Assembly (NCBI GenBank): GCA_003166475.1
Contig: PMVV01000070.1
Coordinates: 11,293 to 59,184 of the forward strand
DNA from: Bryobacterales bacterium
Lineage (GTDB): Bacteria; Acidobacteriota; Terriglobia; Bryobacterales; Bryobacteraceae
Direction of reading: 5' to 3'
Length of the DNA: 47,892 nucleotides
Shown here one piece after another: positions 25,653 to 34,485 of the stretch (positions are counted from its first letter, which is position 1; every line of letters starts with the position of its first letter). Under the pieces are notes generated by a model. The model saw nothing but the letters and a program-made list of their open reading frames with translations, did not search any database and had not been told where the DNA came from. A program made the translations under genes and the position numbers.

Positions 25653-26858
25653 ATGAAGATCCCCAAAACCTCGCGCCGTACCTTTCTGGGCAGCACTGCC
25701 GGCGCGGCTGCCATCGCGACCCAGCCAGCCTGGCCGCAAGAATCCGCAAAGGCGCCGGCCAATCCCACCCTGGCGCTCGAAGATTTCGAGCCCAAGAGCA
25801 TGCTGGTGGTCCCCCAGCAGCCAACGCCGCGGGCGAAATACCCGGTGATTGACGTGCACACGCACGTGTCGTCGGTTTTCGCCAGGCGGCGGGTGGCGGG
25901 CTCGCCGGAGATGCAGAAGGCCTTCGGGCAAGTCGATGCGATCGCGGGCTGGATGGATACGCTCAACATTCGCACCATGGTCAACTTGACGGGCGGCTTC
26001 GGCGATCTTCTGAAACAGAACGTCAGAGACTTGCAAGAGCGCTACAAGGGCCGGTTCTTCAACTGCGTCGAACCTGCTTACGACCGCTTCCGCGAACCCA
26101 ACTTCCCGCAATGGCAGGCGGATGAAATCGCGCGGGGCAAACAGGCCGGCGCCGTGGGTGTCAAGGTTCTGAAGACGCTCGGACTGTACCTTCGCGAGAA
26201 CGTCAAAACAGGGCCGCTGGTCAAAATCGACGATCCGCGCTTCGACCCCATGTGGGACGCCGCGGGGCAATTGAACCTTCCCGTGTTCATTCACACCTCG
26301 GATCCGGACGCCTTCTTCACGCCCATCGATCGCTTCAACGAACGCTGGGAAGAGCTGGGCCATCATCCTGATTGGTCCTTCTATGGGAAGGACTATCCGC
26401 CGAAAGCAGAGTTGCTGGCGGCGCGCAATCGCGTGATCGCGCGGCATCCGAAGACTACGTTCGTGGGATTGCACGTTGCCAATCATCCCGAGAATCTCGA
26501 TGAGGTTTCCGGTTGGCTCGACGACTTCCCCAACCTGCACGTGGAGACGGCGGCCCGCTTGGGAGAACTCGGCCGCCAGCCACGGCGCGCGCGCGCTTTC
26601 TTTGAGAAATATCAGGACCGCATCATGTTTGGAACCGATGCGGCGCCGAGCGAGGCGGACACGCCGCAACAAGACTTGAAGCCGGCCATGTATCAGATCT
26701 ACTTCCGCTGGCTGGAGACGCTGGACGAATACTTCGACTACGCGCCCAGCATCAGGCCGCCGCAGGGGCGCTGGAGGATTTATGGGATCGGCCTGCCCGA
26801 CCCGATCTTGAAGAAGGTGTACCACGACAACGCCGCCCGCCTGCTCGGTTGGGGGTGA
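25653..26858 (+). CDS. Tat-exported amidohydrolase-2 family protein
   Basis: 401 residues from the ATG at 25653, supported by the Tat leader SRRTFLGSTAGAAAIA. The frame is open for 44 more codons upstream but without conserved features. The metal site of the amidohydrolase superfamily is visible: H69 and H71 in VIDVHTHVSS, a His in VFIHTSDP, a His in GLHVANHPE and the Asp in MFGTDAAPSE. Family members hydrolyse lactones or decarboxylate aromatic acids. In this sugar-acid setting, a sugar lactonase is an attractive but unproven role. It lies just after a hairpin array and before the low-GC AlbA-type gene. Confidence 0.8.
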   Translation: MKIPKTSRRTFLGSTAGAAAIATQPAWPQESAKAPANPTLALEDFEPKSMLVVPQQPTPRAKYPVIDVHTHVSSVFARRRVAGSPEMQKAFGQVDAIAGWMDTLNIRTMVNLTGGFGDLLKQNVRDLQERYKGRFFNCVEPAYDRFREPNFPQWQADEIARGKQAGAVGVKVLKTLGLYLRENVKTGPLVKIDDPRFDPMWDAAGQLNLPVFIHTSDPDAFFTPIDRFNERWEELGHHPDWSFYGKDYPPKAELLAARNRVIARHPKTTFVGLHVANHPENLDEVSGWLDDFPNLHVETAARLGELGRQPRRARAFFEKYQDRIMFGTDAAPSEADTPQQDLKPAMYQIYFRWLETLDEYFDYAPSIRPPQGRWRIYGIGLPDPILKKVYHDNAARLLGWG

Positions 26859-27094
26859 CGCAGTGTGCCAGATCCCTGGACTGCGGCGGGCTCTCAAGTC
26901 AAGGCCACCCGGCTCTGGCGCGCCGTGGGACGCTGTTTCAGGCCGAGGGTCTCATAAGGCAGAGACATTGCGCGTGGCCTGTCGGCGCGGTCCGCATAGT
27001 TGGTGATCTGCCGCCTGCGCCACCCAACCAAGACCTACCCGGGGTTACGGGTTGAGCGCTACCCTCAGCATCGAAACTCTGCCGGCTAGCCCCG
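26859..27094. other. Non-coding stretch with one copy of an 11-bp inverted repeat
   Basis: No gene seen. CGGGTTGAGCG at 27048-27058 recurs inverted at 29224-29234, so the two copies bracket the AlbA-type gene. A short ACCCG/CGGGT hairpin lies beside it at about 27037-27052. Confidence 0.4.
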
Positions 27095-29089
27095 CTATTG
27101 CGGGTGGCGTTTGACTGTTCCGGCCGAGCCCGCGGTGCCGGCGCGATGTCTTCGTTCTGGAGGCGCGGCGATGGTCCTCAAATGGTCCACAAAGTCAAGG
27201 TCCTTTTGGATGCCCTCGATCATCGCAGGGTCTGTTGTCAGGGAAAGGGCACGGCGCAGATCCTGCTCGGCCGACCCTAGGAATCTCCTGCAATCCTCCC
27301 AAGCTCGCCGCTTGGTTTGAGCAGGCAGATCCTTCCGCTTGCCGGTCTGGGTACAATGCTTCGCCTGTCCGATGAAAGCGTTCCCTCGAATTCGGAGGAT
27401 TGATGCGTTGTTCTTCAAGTCGGCATGCTCCTCCATTTGCGTTTTGAGGAACTTGAGCACAGATGAATCGTCACCGGATCTACTCAAGCCGATAGCGACT
27501 TGACGAACTTCGCGCTCGGCGATGCGCCCCTTGGATGCCTCGAGGTACAGTCGCCTCGCGAGGGAAAGGTCTTCGCGGGACGGTGTATCTGCGAGGGTTA
27601 GCGCGTCCGCCAGTTGAGTGAGGACCAGTGGCGGAAGGCTGCTAAGCTGACCTTCGTGTTTGGCGAGAAACTCACGTACGAGACCCGCCGAGTTCAATGC
27701 CCGCTGCACTTCGGCGAATAACTGAATGGTGCGTAGGTTCATTGAGTCTTGCGCAAGCAGGCCGAGGACAGCTTTCTGCGCACGCTCAAATTCGCCCAAG
27801 GATATCGCTTCTTCGATGGAGCGATGTTCTCGTGCTAGGGCGTGCCGAGGATGCGCGGGAAGTATGCAGACAACTCGCACCTCATTTACCTGGAATTGAG
27901 GAGGAGGGCAGCCCTCCTCCCGCATGGAGCGTAATATGGTTGGAATGCCTTGCCCCTCAGCCTGAGCCAGCTGAAGCCGGCTTAGGAACCAGGCAAGGCT
28001 TTGATTCCTCCACTTTGCTGGCGCGCGTCCCTGCCGGAGTTCCTCGACGGAAATGCCAGTCGGAACAGAACCCGGCGAAAGAACCTCGACCCGATCAGAG
28101 AACACGGTTATTCGCGCCGGCTCGACGATCTCGTAATCTCTGTGGGCCAGAGCATTGATTGTTGCTTCATGTAGCGCCTGCGGTGGATACTTCACGGCAT
28201 TCGGCGCTGCACGATTGGTCTTGTCGAATGCGACATAGGATTGGACATCAAGCAACTCAATCAAGCGGCGGGCTTGGTCTATTAAAGTACCAGCGAGTTC
28301 ACTTCGCTCCGCATGCGGTTCAGAACGGTCGACGCCGGGGTATACAGAGAACAGCGAGTAAGCACCGCTAATATGAGTCTGCACGTTGCGCCCGAACAGA
28401 AGCATTGCAAAATTGCGGGGTTTCAGGTTTCCCGTGAGGGCTTCTCGAACGCAAAGAGGTGGAACAAATGGACTCAAGGATTTACTTTCCGACACATATT
28501 CATCTATTCCTCGATCCGGATGAAACACACCCATGCGCTGGAGGGCATCCCGAAGCGCCAGCAAGTCAAGATCATTGATCGTCGCTGTGGCACAGACACG
28601 CCTATCCCACTCTTCCTGTACTCCTTTCCGAACTAGGAGCTCTCTAAGGATGCCATTCCTTGCTTCTCGCGTTTCTCGACTAATTCGGACATAGTATTTG
28701 CCTGCTTGCTCTCGTCGGCGAAATAGATGCGCTGAACGGGTTGACGGCATGATGAACACCAATACGCGCCGATCGGGGCTTTCCGCGGGTAGTTCTTCAA
28801 CGAGCGGAGCGATTGATGGCGATACACGATCTCTACAAGCCGTCAGGACCTTGCCTTCCACTTCCTTCAACCGCGCCGCAGACAGGCCAACGATGGCGAC
28901 TTGAGGAAATCCGTGCTCGTCCTTTTCCTCTCTGGCGCCGCAGGCCACGTATCCCCCACCAAGATTAGACCAATCATTGGCAAAGGCCGAGAGGGTCTCC
29001 GCGACGTCATCGGGATCGGCAACATTCTCTTTCCATTCGACTTGATCGCTCTCCCTCACAGAAAGCGTCTTGAGATCAAGCTGTTCCAT
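27095..29089 (-). CDS. AlbA_2/Schlafen-type putative DNA/RNA-binding ATPase-like regulator
   Basis: 664 residues from the ATG at 29089 (a TTG at 29110 is also possible). The N-terminal domain shows the AlbA_2/Schlafen signature ESDQVEWKENV and a glycine-rich ANDWSNLGGGYVACG. The middle part (about 290-420) resembles the C-terminal HATPase-like domain of COG2865 proteins (LHEATINALAHRDYE, GQGIPTILRSM). Residues beyond about 430 look like helical repeats. Such proteins are described as transcriptional regulators or as parts of defence systems; neither role is shown here. A sampled line of the gene has about 53% G+C against over 60% in the neighbours, and the gene has no link to sugar use, so it is probably an acquired insert. 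No signal peptide. Confidence 0.75.
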   Translation of the reverse strand: MEQLDLKTLSVRESDQVEWKENVADPDDVAETLSAFANDWSNLGGGYVACGAREEKDEHGFPQVAIVGLSAARLKEVEGKVLTACRDRVSPSIAPLVEELPAESPDRRVLVFIMPSTRSAHLFRRREQAGKYYVRISRETREARNGILRELLVRKGVQEEWDRRVCATATINDLDLLALRDALQRMGVFHPDRGIDEYVSESKSLSPFVPPLCVREALTGNLKPRNFAMLLFGRNVQTHISGAYSLFSVYPGVDRSEPHAERSELAGTLIDQARRLIELLDVQSYVAFDKTNRAAPNAVKYPPQALHEATINALAHRDYEIVEPARITVFSDRVEVLSPGSVPTGISVEELRQGRAPAKWRNQSLAWFLSRLQLAQAEGQGIPTILRSMREEGCPPPQFQVNEVRVVCILPAHPRHALAREHRSIEEAISLGEFERAQKAVLGLLAQDSMNLRTIQLFAEVQRALNSAGLVREFLAKHEGQLSSLPPLVLTQLADALTLADTPSREDLSLARRLYLEASKGRIAEREVRQVAIGLSRSGDDSSVLKFLKTQMEEHADLKNNASILRIRGNAFIGQAKHCTQTGKRKDLPAQTKRRAWEDCRRFLGSAEQDLRRALSLTTDPAMIEGIQKDLDFVDHLRTIAAPPERRHRAGTAGSAGTVKRHPQ

Positions 29090-29210
29090 TATGAAGTCCA
29101 CACATCGCAATATCGAATAACGAGGGGCCTTTCACTCCTAGTATGGCACTACTTTGGATCATGCTCGCCCCAACTTGAGCCGGCGGCACCCCGAGTTCAG
29201 GGCATGCCAC

Positions 29211-29234
29211 GTTGAGACCCAACCGCTCAACCCG
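29211..29234. repeat. Small hairpin carrying the second copy of an 11-bp inverted repeat
   Basis: GTTGAG (29211-29216) pairs with CTCAAC (29226-29231). CGCTCAACCCG at 29224-29234 is the reverse complement of 27048-27058. It lies upstream of the AlbA-type gene in a 290-base non-coding gap with no other visible feature. Confidence 0.4.
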
Positions 29235-29383
29235 AACTTCAGAACGGTTCGCCTTTCGCATCCGTGTTGGCGCTGCCTCGTCTATGCTTCCACTTGGTTG
29301 TGTCGCCTACACGCGGAAGCGCTGACCGCCGAAACCCTTCCGAAACCGCAGCGCTTATGGGCCGAGGACCTGCACCACAAATA

Positions 29384-30733
29384 TCACCGTGCCGCGATGG
29401 ATCCCAGGTCGTACCAACCATCCTGGCCGCGGCCTTCGATGCCCAGCCGGATGGCGGGTTGGCGGGTGCGCGGGTCCAATAGCGCCACGCGCAGACGGTA
29501 TTCGCCGGTTTTCAGGCGAGGCACGTCGATGTCTTCCTCCACCACCGCATCGCCCGGCAGCCACTTGCGCACATCGGCGGGGACGTCCACTGCTGCCTGC
29601 GCGCCGGCAGACGCAAACGCCAGGGCGAGCGAATAAGGGCGATATGCCGGGGCCACACCCGAGTTCACCCACCACATCTTGACGGGCGCGGCGCTGCCGC
29701 TTCTTACCGATCCGGGATACTCGATGCGCCGCAACTCCAGGCGGTATCCCATCTTCCGTTCGAACTCTTCGAAAGCTGCAGCGAACTCGGGCGGGATCGC
29801 GCTCGACTTGATGTTTACCGAAGTCACGTGCCAGCGCAGCGCCTCGCCGAGGATATACTGCACGTCCCAGCCCTGCTCTTTCCAGTAGCCTGGCACCCAG
29901 CAAGTCTCGAGCGATACCGGGCCGTGTTTCCATACATCCTGAATCCCTGTGCGCGCGATCTGCTCGGGATAGAAGTCCAGCATGTGGGCCCACTTCGGCC
30001 GCAGGTCGCCGAGGCAGTCGAGCCGCCAGCCAGCGCCGCGTCCGGTGCCATAAGCCAGCGCCTGCGGCTCATCGAAGTTCATCAGCAGCCGCGTTGCCGG
30101 AAAGGCATCGAACCAGATGTCGATCAGCTTCTTCTGATACGGGAAGGCCGGCATGAAGTCGCTCCAGCCTTCGCCCCAGTAGCCGACCGAGGAGATGTCC
30201 ACCGTATCCAGATCCGGATGGCCGTCAAAGCGCCGCCCGGCTTGCTTCACCAGATCGCCCCAGAACTTGAGATACAGCGGATCGCTGAAATCCGGCTCCC
30301 AGATTGGGGCGCCGGCGGCGTTGGCGCGCCTGGCGCCCGACTTCTGATACCACAACGGCAGCGGATGCTTCTGGTCGTAGGGCATCAGGCGTATCGCAAG
30401 CGTCTGGCCGTGCCGGTGGGCTTCCGCCAGCGCGTTCTCTATGATGTCCCATCGCACATGGCCCTGTTCCGGCTCCAGAGCTTCCCAGAACCAGCGGCAA
30501 TAGGCGATGGTCGAGGCGGGAAACTCCGGCTTCGCGGCGGCGGCCAGCGGACCCCTGGGCCCCTCTTCCGACCATTTCAGTGCGGAGTTCAGGGCATCGC
30601 CGTTGTAGCGCTGAAACGTCTGAATGCCCATCCCCGGATTCGCCAGCACATCGTGGATCAGCTTGGGATGCACCACCACAGTCTGCGCCGCCGCGGCGGA
30701 TGCGAACCAGAGAACCGTGCTGAGCTTTGGCAT
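29384..30733 (-). CDS. Secreted TIM-barrel protein, DUF4832-like, with G-Y-W-G-E motif
   Basis: 449 residues with a short Sec-type signal (residues 1-16). The barrel part (about 30-330) includes AYCRWFWEALEPEQGHVRWD, TLAIRLMPYD and the candidate catalytic E188 in SVGYWGEGW. A C-terminal Ig-like beta domain (about 345-449) is typical of DUF4832 proteins. The motifs align with the protein at 21420-22976, which I take as a paralog. The start lies 3 bases after the TAA of the beta-propeller gene, and GGAAGG overlapping that stop serves as the ribosome-binding site. Thus it is translated from the same mRNA as the propeller and the sulfatase-like protein. A glycosidase role is plausible; none is established. 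Confidence 0.7.
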   Translation of the reverse strand: MPKLSTVLWFASAAAAQTVVVHPKLIHDVLANPGMGIQTFQRYNGDALNSALKWSEEGPRGPLAAAAKPEFPASTIAYCRWFWEALEPEQGHVRWDIIENALAEAHRHGQTLAIRLMPYDQKHPLPLWYQKSGARRANAAGAPIWEPDFSDPLYLKFWGDLVKQAGRRFDGHPDLDTVDISSVGYWGEGWSDFMPAFPYQKKLIDIWFDAFPATRLLMNFDEPQALAYGTGRGAGWRLDCLGDLRPKWAHMLDFYPEQIARTGIQDVWKHGPVSLETCWVPGYWKEQGWDVQYILGEALRWHVTSVNIKSSAIPPEFAAAFEEFERKMGYRLELRRIEYPGSVRSGSAAPVKMWWVNSGVAPAYRPYSLALAFASAGAQAAVDVPADVRKWLPGDAVVEEDIDVPRLKTGEYRLRVALLDPRTRQPAIRLGIEGRGQDGWYDLGSIAAR

Positions 30734-30736
30734 GGC

Positions 30737-32989
30737 TTACCTTCCCGGCTGCGGCGTTCCTGGTTGCAACTGCGGTGTCATGATATCGACTGGCTGATCC
30801 GCGCCGTCCACCCGACCGTTCCACACGCTCCCGCCAAAAGTCGCGATGTAAACCTTCGCCGGATCTTCCGGGTCGGGAATCACGCGGTGGCCCCACTTGA
30901 AGTTGAAGCCCGGGATGCGCGTCCAGTGCTCGCCGCGATCAGTCGAGCGCCACGCCGAGGATTCGAATCCTGCCGCATAAAGCAGGTCGGGCTTGCGCGG
31001 ATCGATGGTCACATCATAGACGTGGCGGTCGCGATCAAGCACCGCTCGCCAGCTCATTCCACCATCGGCGGTGAGGTAAATACCTCCGCCCTCGCCGTGC
31101 GTACCGGTGGCGCGCGCCCACGCGGCGAGATACATCCGCCGCGGATCGCGCGGATCGATGGCCAGCCCGTTCGGCCCGTTGACGCCAGCCGGCAGCGGCA
31201 CAGGTGACCACGTTTCCGCGCCATCCAAGGATTTGTAGAGGGCGCCATCGCCGGCATCGCCAATGCTGCCATTCTCGCTGCGGCGGGCCAGCAACACATA
31301 CAGAGTTCCGTCCGCGGCCTGCGCCAGCCGCCACGCGAACGGATCCTTCTGCGTGATGCCGGTGTTCTTCGCCTGCCAGGTCTGGCCGCCGTCGGCGCTC
31401 TTATAGACGCCGCGGCCGAATGCCGCCACATACAGCACGCGCGCGTTTTTGGGGCTCCGCCGGTCCAGCAGGATGTGCGTGGGCGCAGTCTCCGGCATGC
31501 CGGTATTCGAGATCTTCCACGTGCGGCCGCCGTCTTCGCTGCGGCACACACCGCCCTTGTACGACAACACGGACGCGCGCCGCCACATCTTGGGCCGCGG
31601 CAGATCGTGCGTGTAGCTCATGACGCCCCACATGCGCCCGCGGACATCCGGATCGAATTCGACCCAGTAGGTCGTATTGGTCCATTCACGCGGCACGCCG
31701 TCCACCGAGCGCGTCCAGGAGCGGCCGCTGTCTTCGCTGCGGAAGAGTCCAATATCCGTGTAGGTAATGAACCAGCGCTTGGGATCGAACGGATCGAAAT
31801 GAATGCCGTAGTTGGTAGTCACGTCGAGACCCGTGGTAGTCCAATCTCCGCCCGGCGCGCGCCTGCTGTATACCCCGTCCCAAGTTGCGCCACCGTCGAC
31901 AGTGCGCATGGTTCGGCCGAAATCCGTTCCGTAGCACATCTTCGGATCCTGATCGGCGACACCCAGCGCCAGCGGATTCTCACCCCAATCGGATCCCAGG
32001 CTCTCGGTGATCCAGGCGTCGTGCACGTTCGGCGCGGCCTTGTCCGCCTCTTTCCAGACTAGGCTCCACGTGCTGCCCGTGTCGTTGGTGCGGGCCACGC
32101 CGAGCCAAGTCCTGCCGTCGAGTTTCAGTTGCCCGTATGAGAGATAAGCCGTTTCCGGATGGTTCAGGCTGGTAGCCACGGCTCGCATTGCAGCTCTGCC
32201 CGGCAGTTGGATCGCGATCCACGACGCGCCGCCATCCCGCGAGACGAATGCACCCCGCTCCGATACGCCATAAAACAGCGGAGCGCCAGTCGCCGGAAAC
32301 CCGCCCGAGATATCCGTGAAAGTGATACCTGCCGTCGCCGGATGCGTCGCTACCTGGCCGCCAAGCACTTCCGCCACGCCATGCGGGCCGGCGCTGAAAA
32401 CCGTTCCCCCACGCGCCCAGATGCGCCGTGGAGCTTCCGGCAAGCGCGCCTGCTCGCGCCACGTTGCGCCGGAATCGTGTGATACGAACAATGCCGCGCT
32501 CCGCCCCTGGCGGCCCGCTGCGAAGAGCGTTCGCGAGTCCTTCGGGTCGATTGCCAGCGCCACGATTTCTCCCAGCGGGTCAGGCGTCGCGATAATCTGC
32601 TCGTCGGCATGATCGGAGTTCATCTGGACAGCCTGAATCGCCGTAGGTTTGGGCCAGACCAAGCCCCAGGATTCCCCGTCATCCGTGCTGCGCCACAATC
32701 CGTGGACTCCCGCATAGATCGTTTTGGCCTGTCCCGGATCGAACACGAAGAATCGTACCGTCCCCCGCAAATTGAACATGCGCCACGAACTGCCGCCATC
32801 GTGTGTGATGTAGGCGCCGGTCATATCGCACGACACCAGCACGGTCCGGGAGTCGTGCGGGCTGATGGTGGGATTGAACATGGCGCCGCCTCCACCGGGT
32901 CCGATCACGCGGAAGTCGCCGGGACGGGCGGCTGTGGCCGTCGAAGCCAGGGTCAGGAGCGCCACGGCGAGCGCCTTGATGCGGGTCAT
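30737..32989 (-). CDS. Secreted Asp-box beta-propeller protein (sialidase/GH74-like)
   Basis: 750 residues from the ATG at 32989, where a Sec signal peptide begins (TRIKALAVALLTLASTATA). The frame reaches 33160, but only through the upstream gene. Twelve Asp-box motifs of the S-x-D-x-G-x-x-W type are visible (for example THDGGSSW, SRDGGASW, SEDGGRTW, SADGGQTW and STDRGEHW). They are spread along the whole length, indicating one or two multi-bladed propellers such as in sialidases, GH74 xyloglucanases or VPS10-like proteins. The sialidase arginine triad cannot be assigned confidently, so sialidase activity is not claimed. It lies 31 bases after the sulfatase-like gene and 3 bases before the DUF4832-like gene, in one operon. 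Confidence 0.78.
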   Translation of the reverse strand: MTRIKALAVALLTLASTATAARPGDFRVIGPGGGGAMFNPTISPHDSRTVLVSCDMTGAYITHDGGSSWRMFNLRGTVRFFVFDPGQAKTIYAGVHGLWRSTDDGESWGLVWPKPTAIQAVQMNSDHADEQIIATPDPLGEIVALAIDPKDSRTLFAAGRQGRSAALFVSHDSGATWREQARLPEAPRRIWARGGTVFSAGPHGVAEVLGGQVATHPATAGITFTDISGGFPATGAPLFYGVSERGAFVSRDGGASWIAIQLPGRAAMRAVATSLNHPETAYLSYGQLKLDGRTWLGVARTNDTGSTWSLVWKEADKAAPNVHDAWITESLGSDWGENPLALGVADQDPKMCYGTDFGRTMRTVDGGATWDGVYSRRAPGGDWTTTGLDVTTNYGIHFDPFDPKRWFITYTDIGLFRSEDSGRSWTRSVDGVPREWTNTTYWVEFDPDVRGRMWGVMSYTHDLPRPKMWRRASVLSYKGGVCRSEDGGRTWKISNTGMPETAPTHILLDRRSPKNARVLYVAAFGRGVYKSADGGQTWQAKNTGITQKDPFAWRLAQAADGTLYVLLARRSENGSIGDAGDGALYKSLDGAETWSPVPLPAGVNGPNGLAIDPRDPRRMYLAAWARATGTHGEGGGIYLTADGGMSWRAVLDRDRHVYDVTIDPRKPDLLYAAGFESSAWRSTDRGEHWTRIPGFNFKWGHRVIPDPEDPAKVYIATFGGSVWNGRVDGADQPVDIMTPQLQPGTPQPGR

Positions 32990-33020
32990 AACTTGTTTCT
33001 TGGCATGAGCGGCAACCGGC

Positions 33021-33860
33021 TTATCGAATCTTGCCTTCCACAAACGGCACCTCCCACACTTTTTCGTGATGGATGGGACCGTGTCCGAAATATCCATCCT
33101 CACCGAACAACTCTCCGTGGTCCGCCGTAATCGTGATGTAGGTGTTCTTGGGAACCACATCGAACAACTCCTCCACTACCTTGTCCAGATAACCGACGGC
33201 CCGGACCTGACGCTTCCGAAGCTCTTCCATCTTGGCATCGTCGAAAAACTTTTCTTTGCTCTTCCTCAGCTTGCCGCCAACCACCAGGTCGTCAAGGTGC
33301 TTGAATACTCCGTGCACGCCACTGATGCGCGGCCATTCGTCCTCGGGCTCGTCCGGCAAGGCGTAAGGGTAGTGCGTCTCGCCGACATTCAACAGGTAAA
33401 ACGAAGGCCGGTCGGCGGAGAACTTGAGCTGCCTCACCATCGCGCGCATGTCGTTATGTTGGTCCATCAGCTTGTAGCTGTCGAATCCCTGGTTCAGCAC
33501 TGTCTTGGGATTGAGCACGGGCAGGGAAACCATGGCATGCGTGCGGTATCCCAGGGTCTCGTTCAGGAATACCGGCAAGTAGAGGCGCGGCACGAGGGAC
33601 CTGAACTGAATGTCACGGCAGCCCAGACGCTCGTTGAATTGCAGGAAATCCTTCTTATAGTATTCCGACGCGTACACGTGCTTCGGGCTCAGGTGGGGCA
33701 TCAGTCCGATGAGCAGATTGTAGTGCGAAGGCGAAGTCCAGGACGCGTACGACCAGCGGCGCTCGACCTTGCCGAGCTTCTTCATTGTCTTCGGCCGGGC
33801 GCGCATAAACGAGTCGTAGCGGCAACTGTCGAAGACCACCAGGATGTAGTTATTTGGCAT
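33021..33860 (-). CDS. Short sulfatase-fold hydrolase with Thr at the nucleophile position
   Basis: 279 residues, no signal peptide. The alkaline phosphatase/sulfatase metal site is visible: D11 in ILVVFDSCRYD and D247-H248 in TADHGELFGEDGYFGHG near the C-terminus. At the catalytic position, true sulfatases have C/S-x-P-x-R; here the segment is T42-S-P-S-H46, with Thr for Cys and His for Arg. It is therefore not a formylglycine sulfatase. Thr is the nucleophile in phosphoethanolamine and lipoteichoic-acid transferases of this superfamily, so a phospho-transfer or phosphodiesterase role is possible. It is shorter than the 450-550 residues usual for sulfatases. It is first in the three-gene minus-strand operon. 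Confidence 0.72.
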   Translation of the reverse strand: MPNNYILVVFDSCRYDSFMRARPKTMKKLGKVERRWSYASWTSPSHYNLLIGLMPHLSPKHVYASEYYKKDFLQFNERLGCRDIQFRSLVPRLYLPVFLNETLGYRTHAMVSLPVLNPKTVLNQGFDSYKLMDQHNDMRAMVRQLKFSADRPSFYLLNVGETHYPYALPDEPEDEWPRISGVHGVFKHLDDLVVGGKLRKSKEKFFDDAKMEELRKRQVRAVGYLDKVVEELFDVVPKNTYITITADHGELFGEDGYFGHGPIHHEKVWEVPFVEGKIR

Positions 33861-34485
33861 AATCTATGCAAACGCCATCCGGCCTATTTGCTTCTCGTTC
33901 GTAGGGCGCTTTCCGCGCCTCCGCCCGGCTGGCAGGCCATCGGCCGCGGCCGGAAAACGCGCGAGCGCCAGATGGACTTGCGCCGGTGCGCGCAATGCGA
34001 ACGCGCTGAGCAACCCACATGCGGCTTGCATGGCCCGAGTATATCGCATAGGCGCCAGCCCGGGAAGGAAACTGCCCGGCCCGGAGCGTGCGCGGATGGA
34101 CAAGGCGCTCGCCCCGGGGTGACCAAAGTAGACGGCCATCTGTCGAACCAGACCACCGGGCTGTGTGGCGGCGGGTGAATGCCAAGCCAGGGTTGCGATC
34201 CTTCCACGGAGCGTGCCGGACAGTCCGAAAACCGGGGGCGCCACACGAATTCCGTCAAGTATACCGGAAAAATACCGGAAAACCTGTTATTGTTCATTGT
34301 GATGGGAAGCCCTGGCAGTCCGCGGCGGAACCCCCCGAATTTCGGGAGCGCAGTTGAGGGTACCGCCACGTAGAGCCGATGGTGCACAACGGCCAGGAAC
34401 TGCTCAGCAGCGGAATCGGAGATCGCTTAGGTGAGCGGAACGCCCGTCCGTATCCATCGGTAGTTCGGGCGAAGGGAGATTAATT
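33861..34485. other. 625-base regulatory gap between divergent genes
   Basis: No gene is convincing here; open frames on both strands lack conserved features. The part near the TonB receptor holds a tandem 11-bp repeat (34261-34282), an imperfect CCGAAAACCGG relative near 34225, a small CCCGAA/TTCGGG palindrome near 34333 and a good GGGAG ribosome-binding site just before 34486. This is probably the control region of the receptor operon. Confidence 0.5.
34261..34282 (+). promoter_or_regulatory. Tandem 11-bp direct repeat, possible regulator binding site
   Basis: ATACCGGAAAA occurs twice with no gap (34261-34271 and 34272-34282), so equivalent bases fall about one helical turn apart. It lies about 200 bases upstream of the TonB receptor start. 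Phased direct repeats are typical of operator pairs; the protein that would bind is unknown. Confidence 0.5.

Noticed and set aside
29828-31207. 459-codon plus-strand frame spanning two minus-strand genes
   Set aside because: It crosses the junction of two conserved genes on the other strand and shows no family signature.
30737-32989. Sialidase annotation of the Asp-box protein
   Set aside because: Asp-boxes are shared by many beta-propellers; the arginine triad and catalytic Tyr/Glu of sialidases could not be identified.
33066-34178. 370-codon plus-strand frame over the sulfatase-like gene and the adjacent gap
   Set aside because: The part over the gene is an antisense shadow, and the part in the gap has no conserved features or ribosome-binding site.
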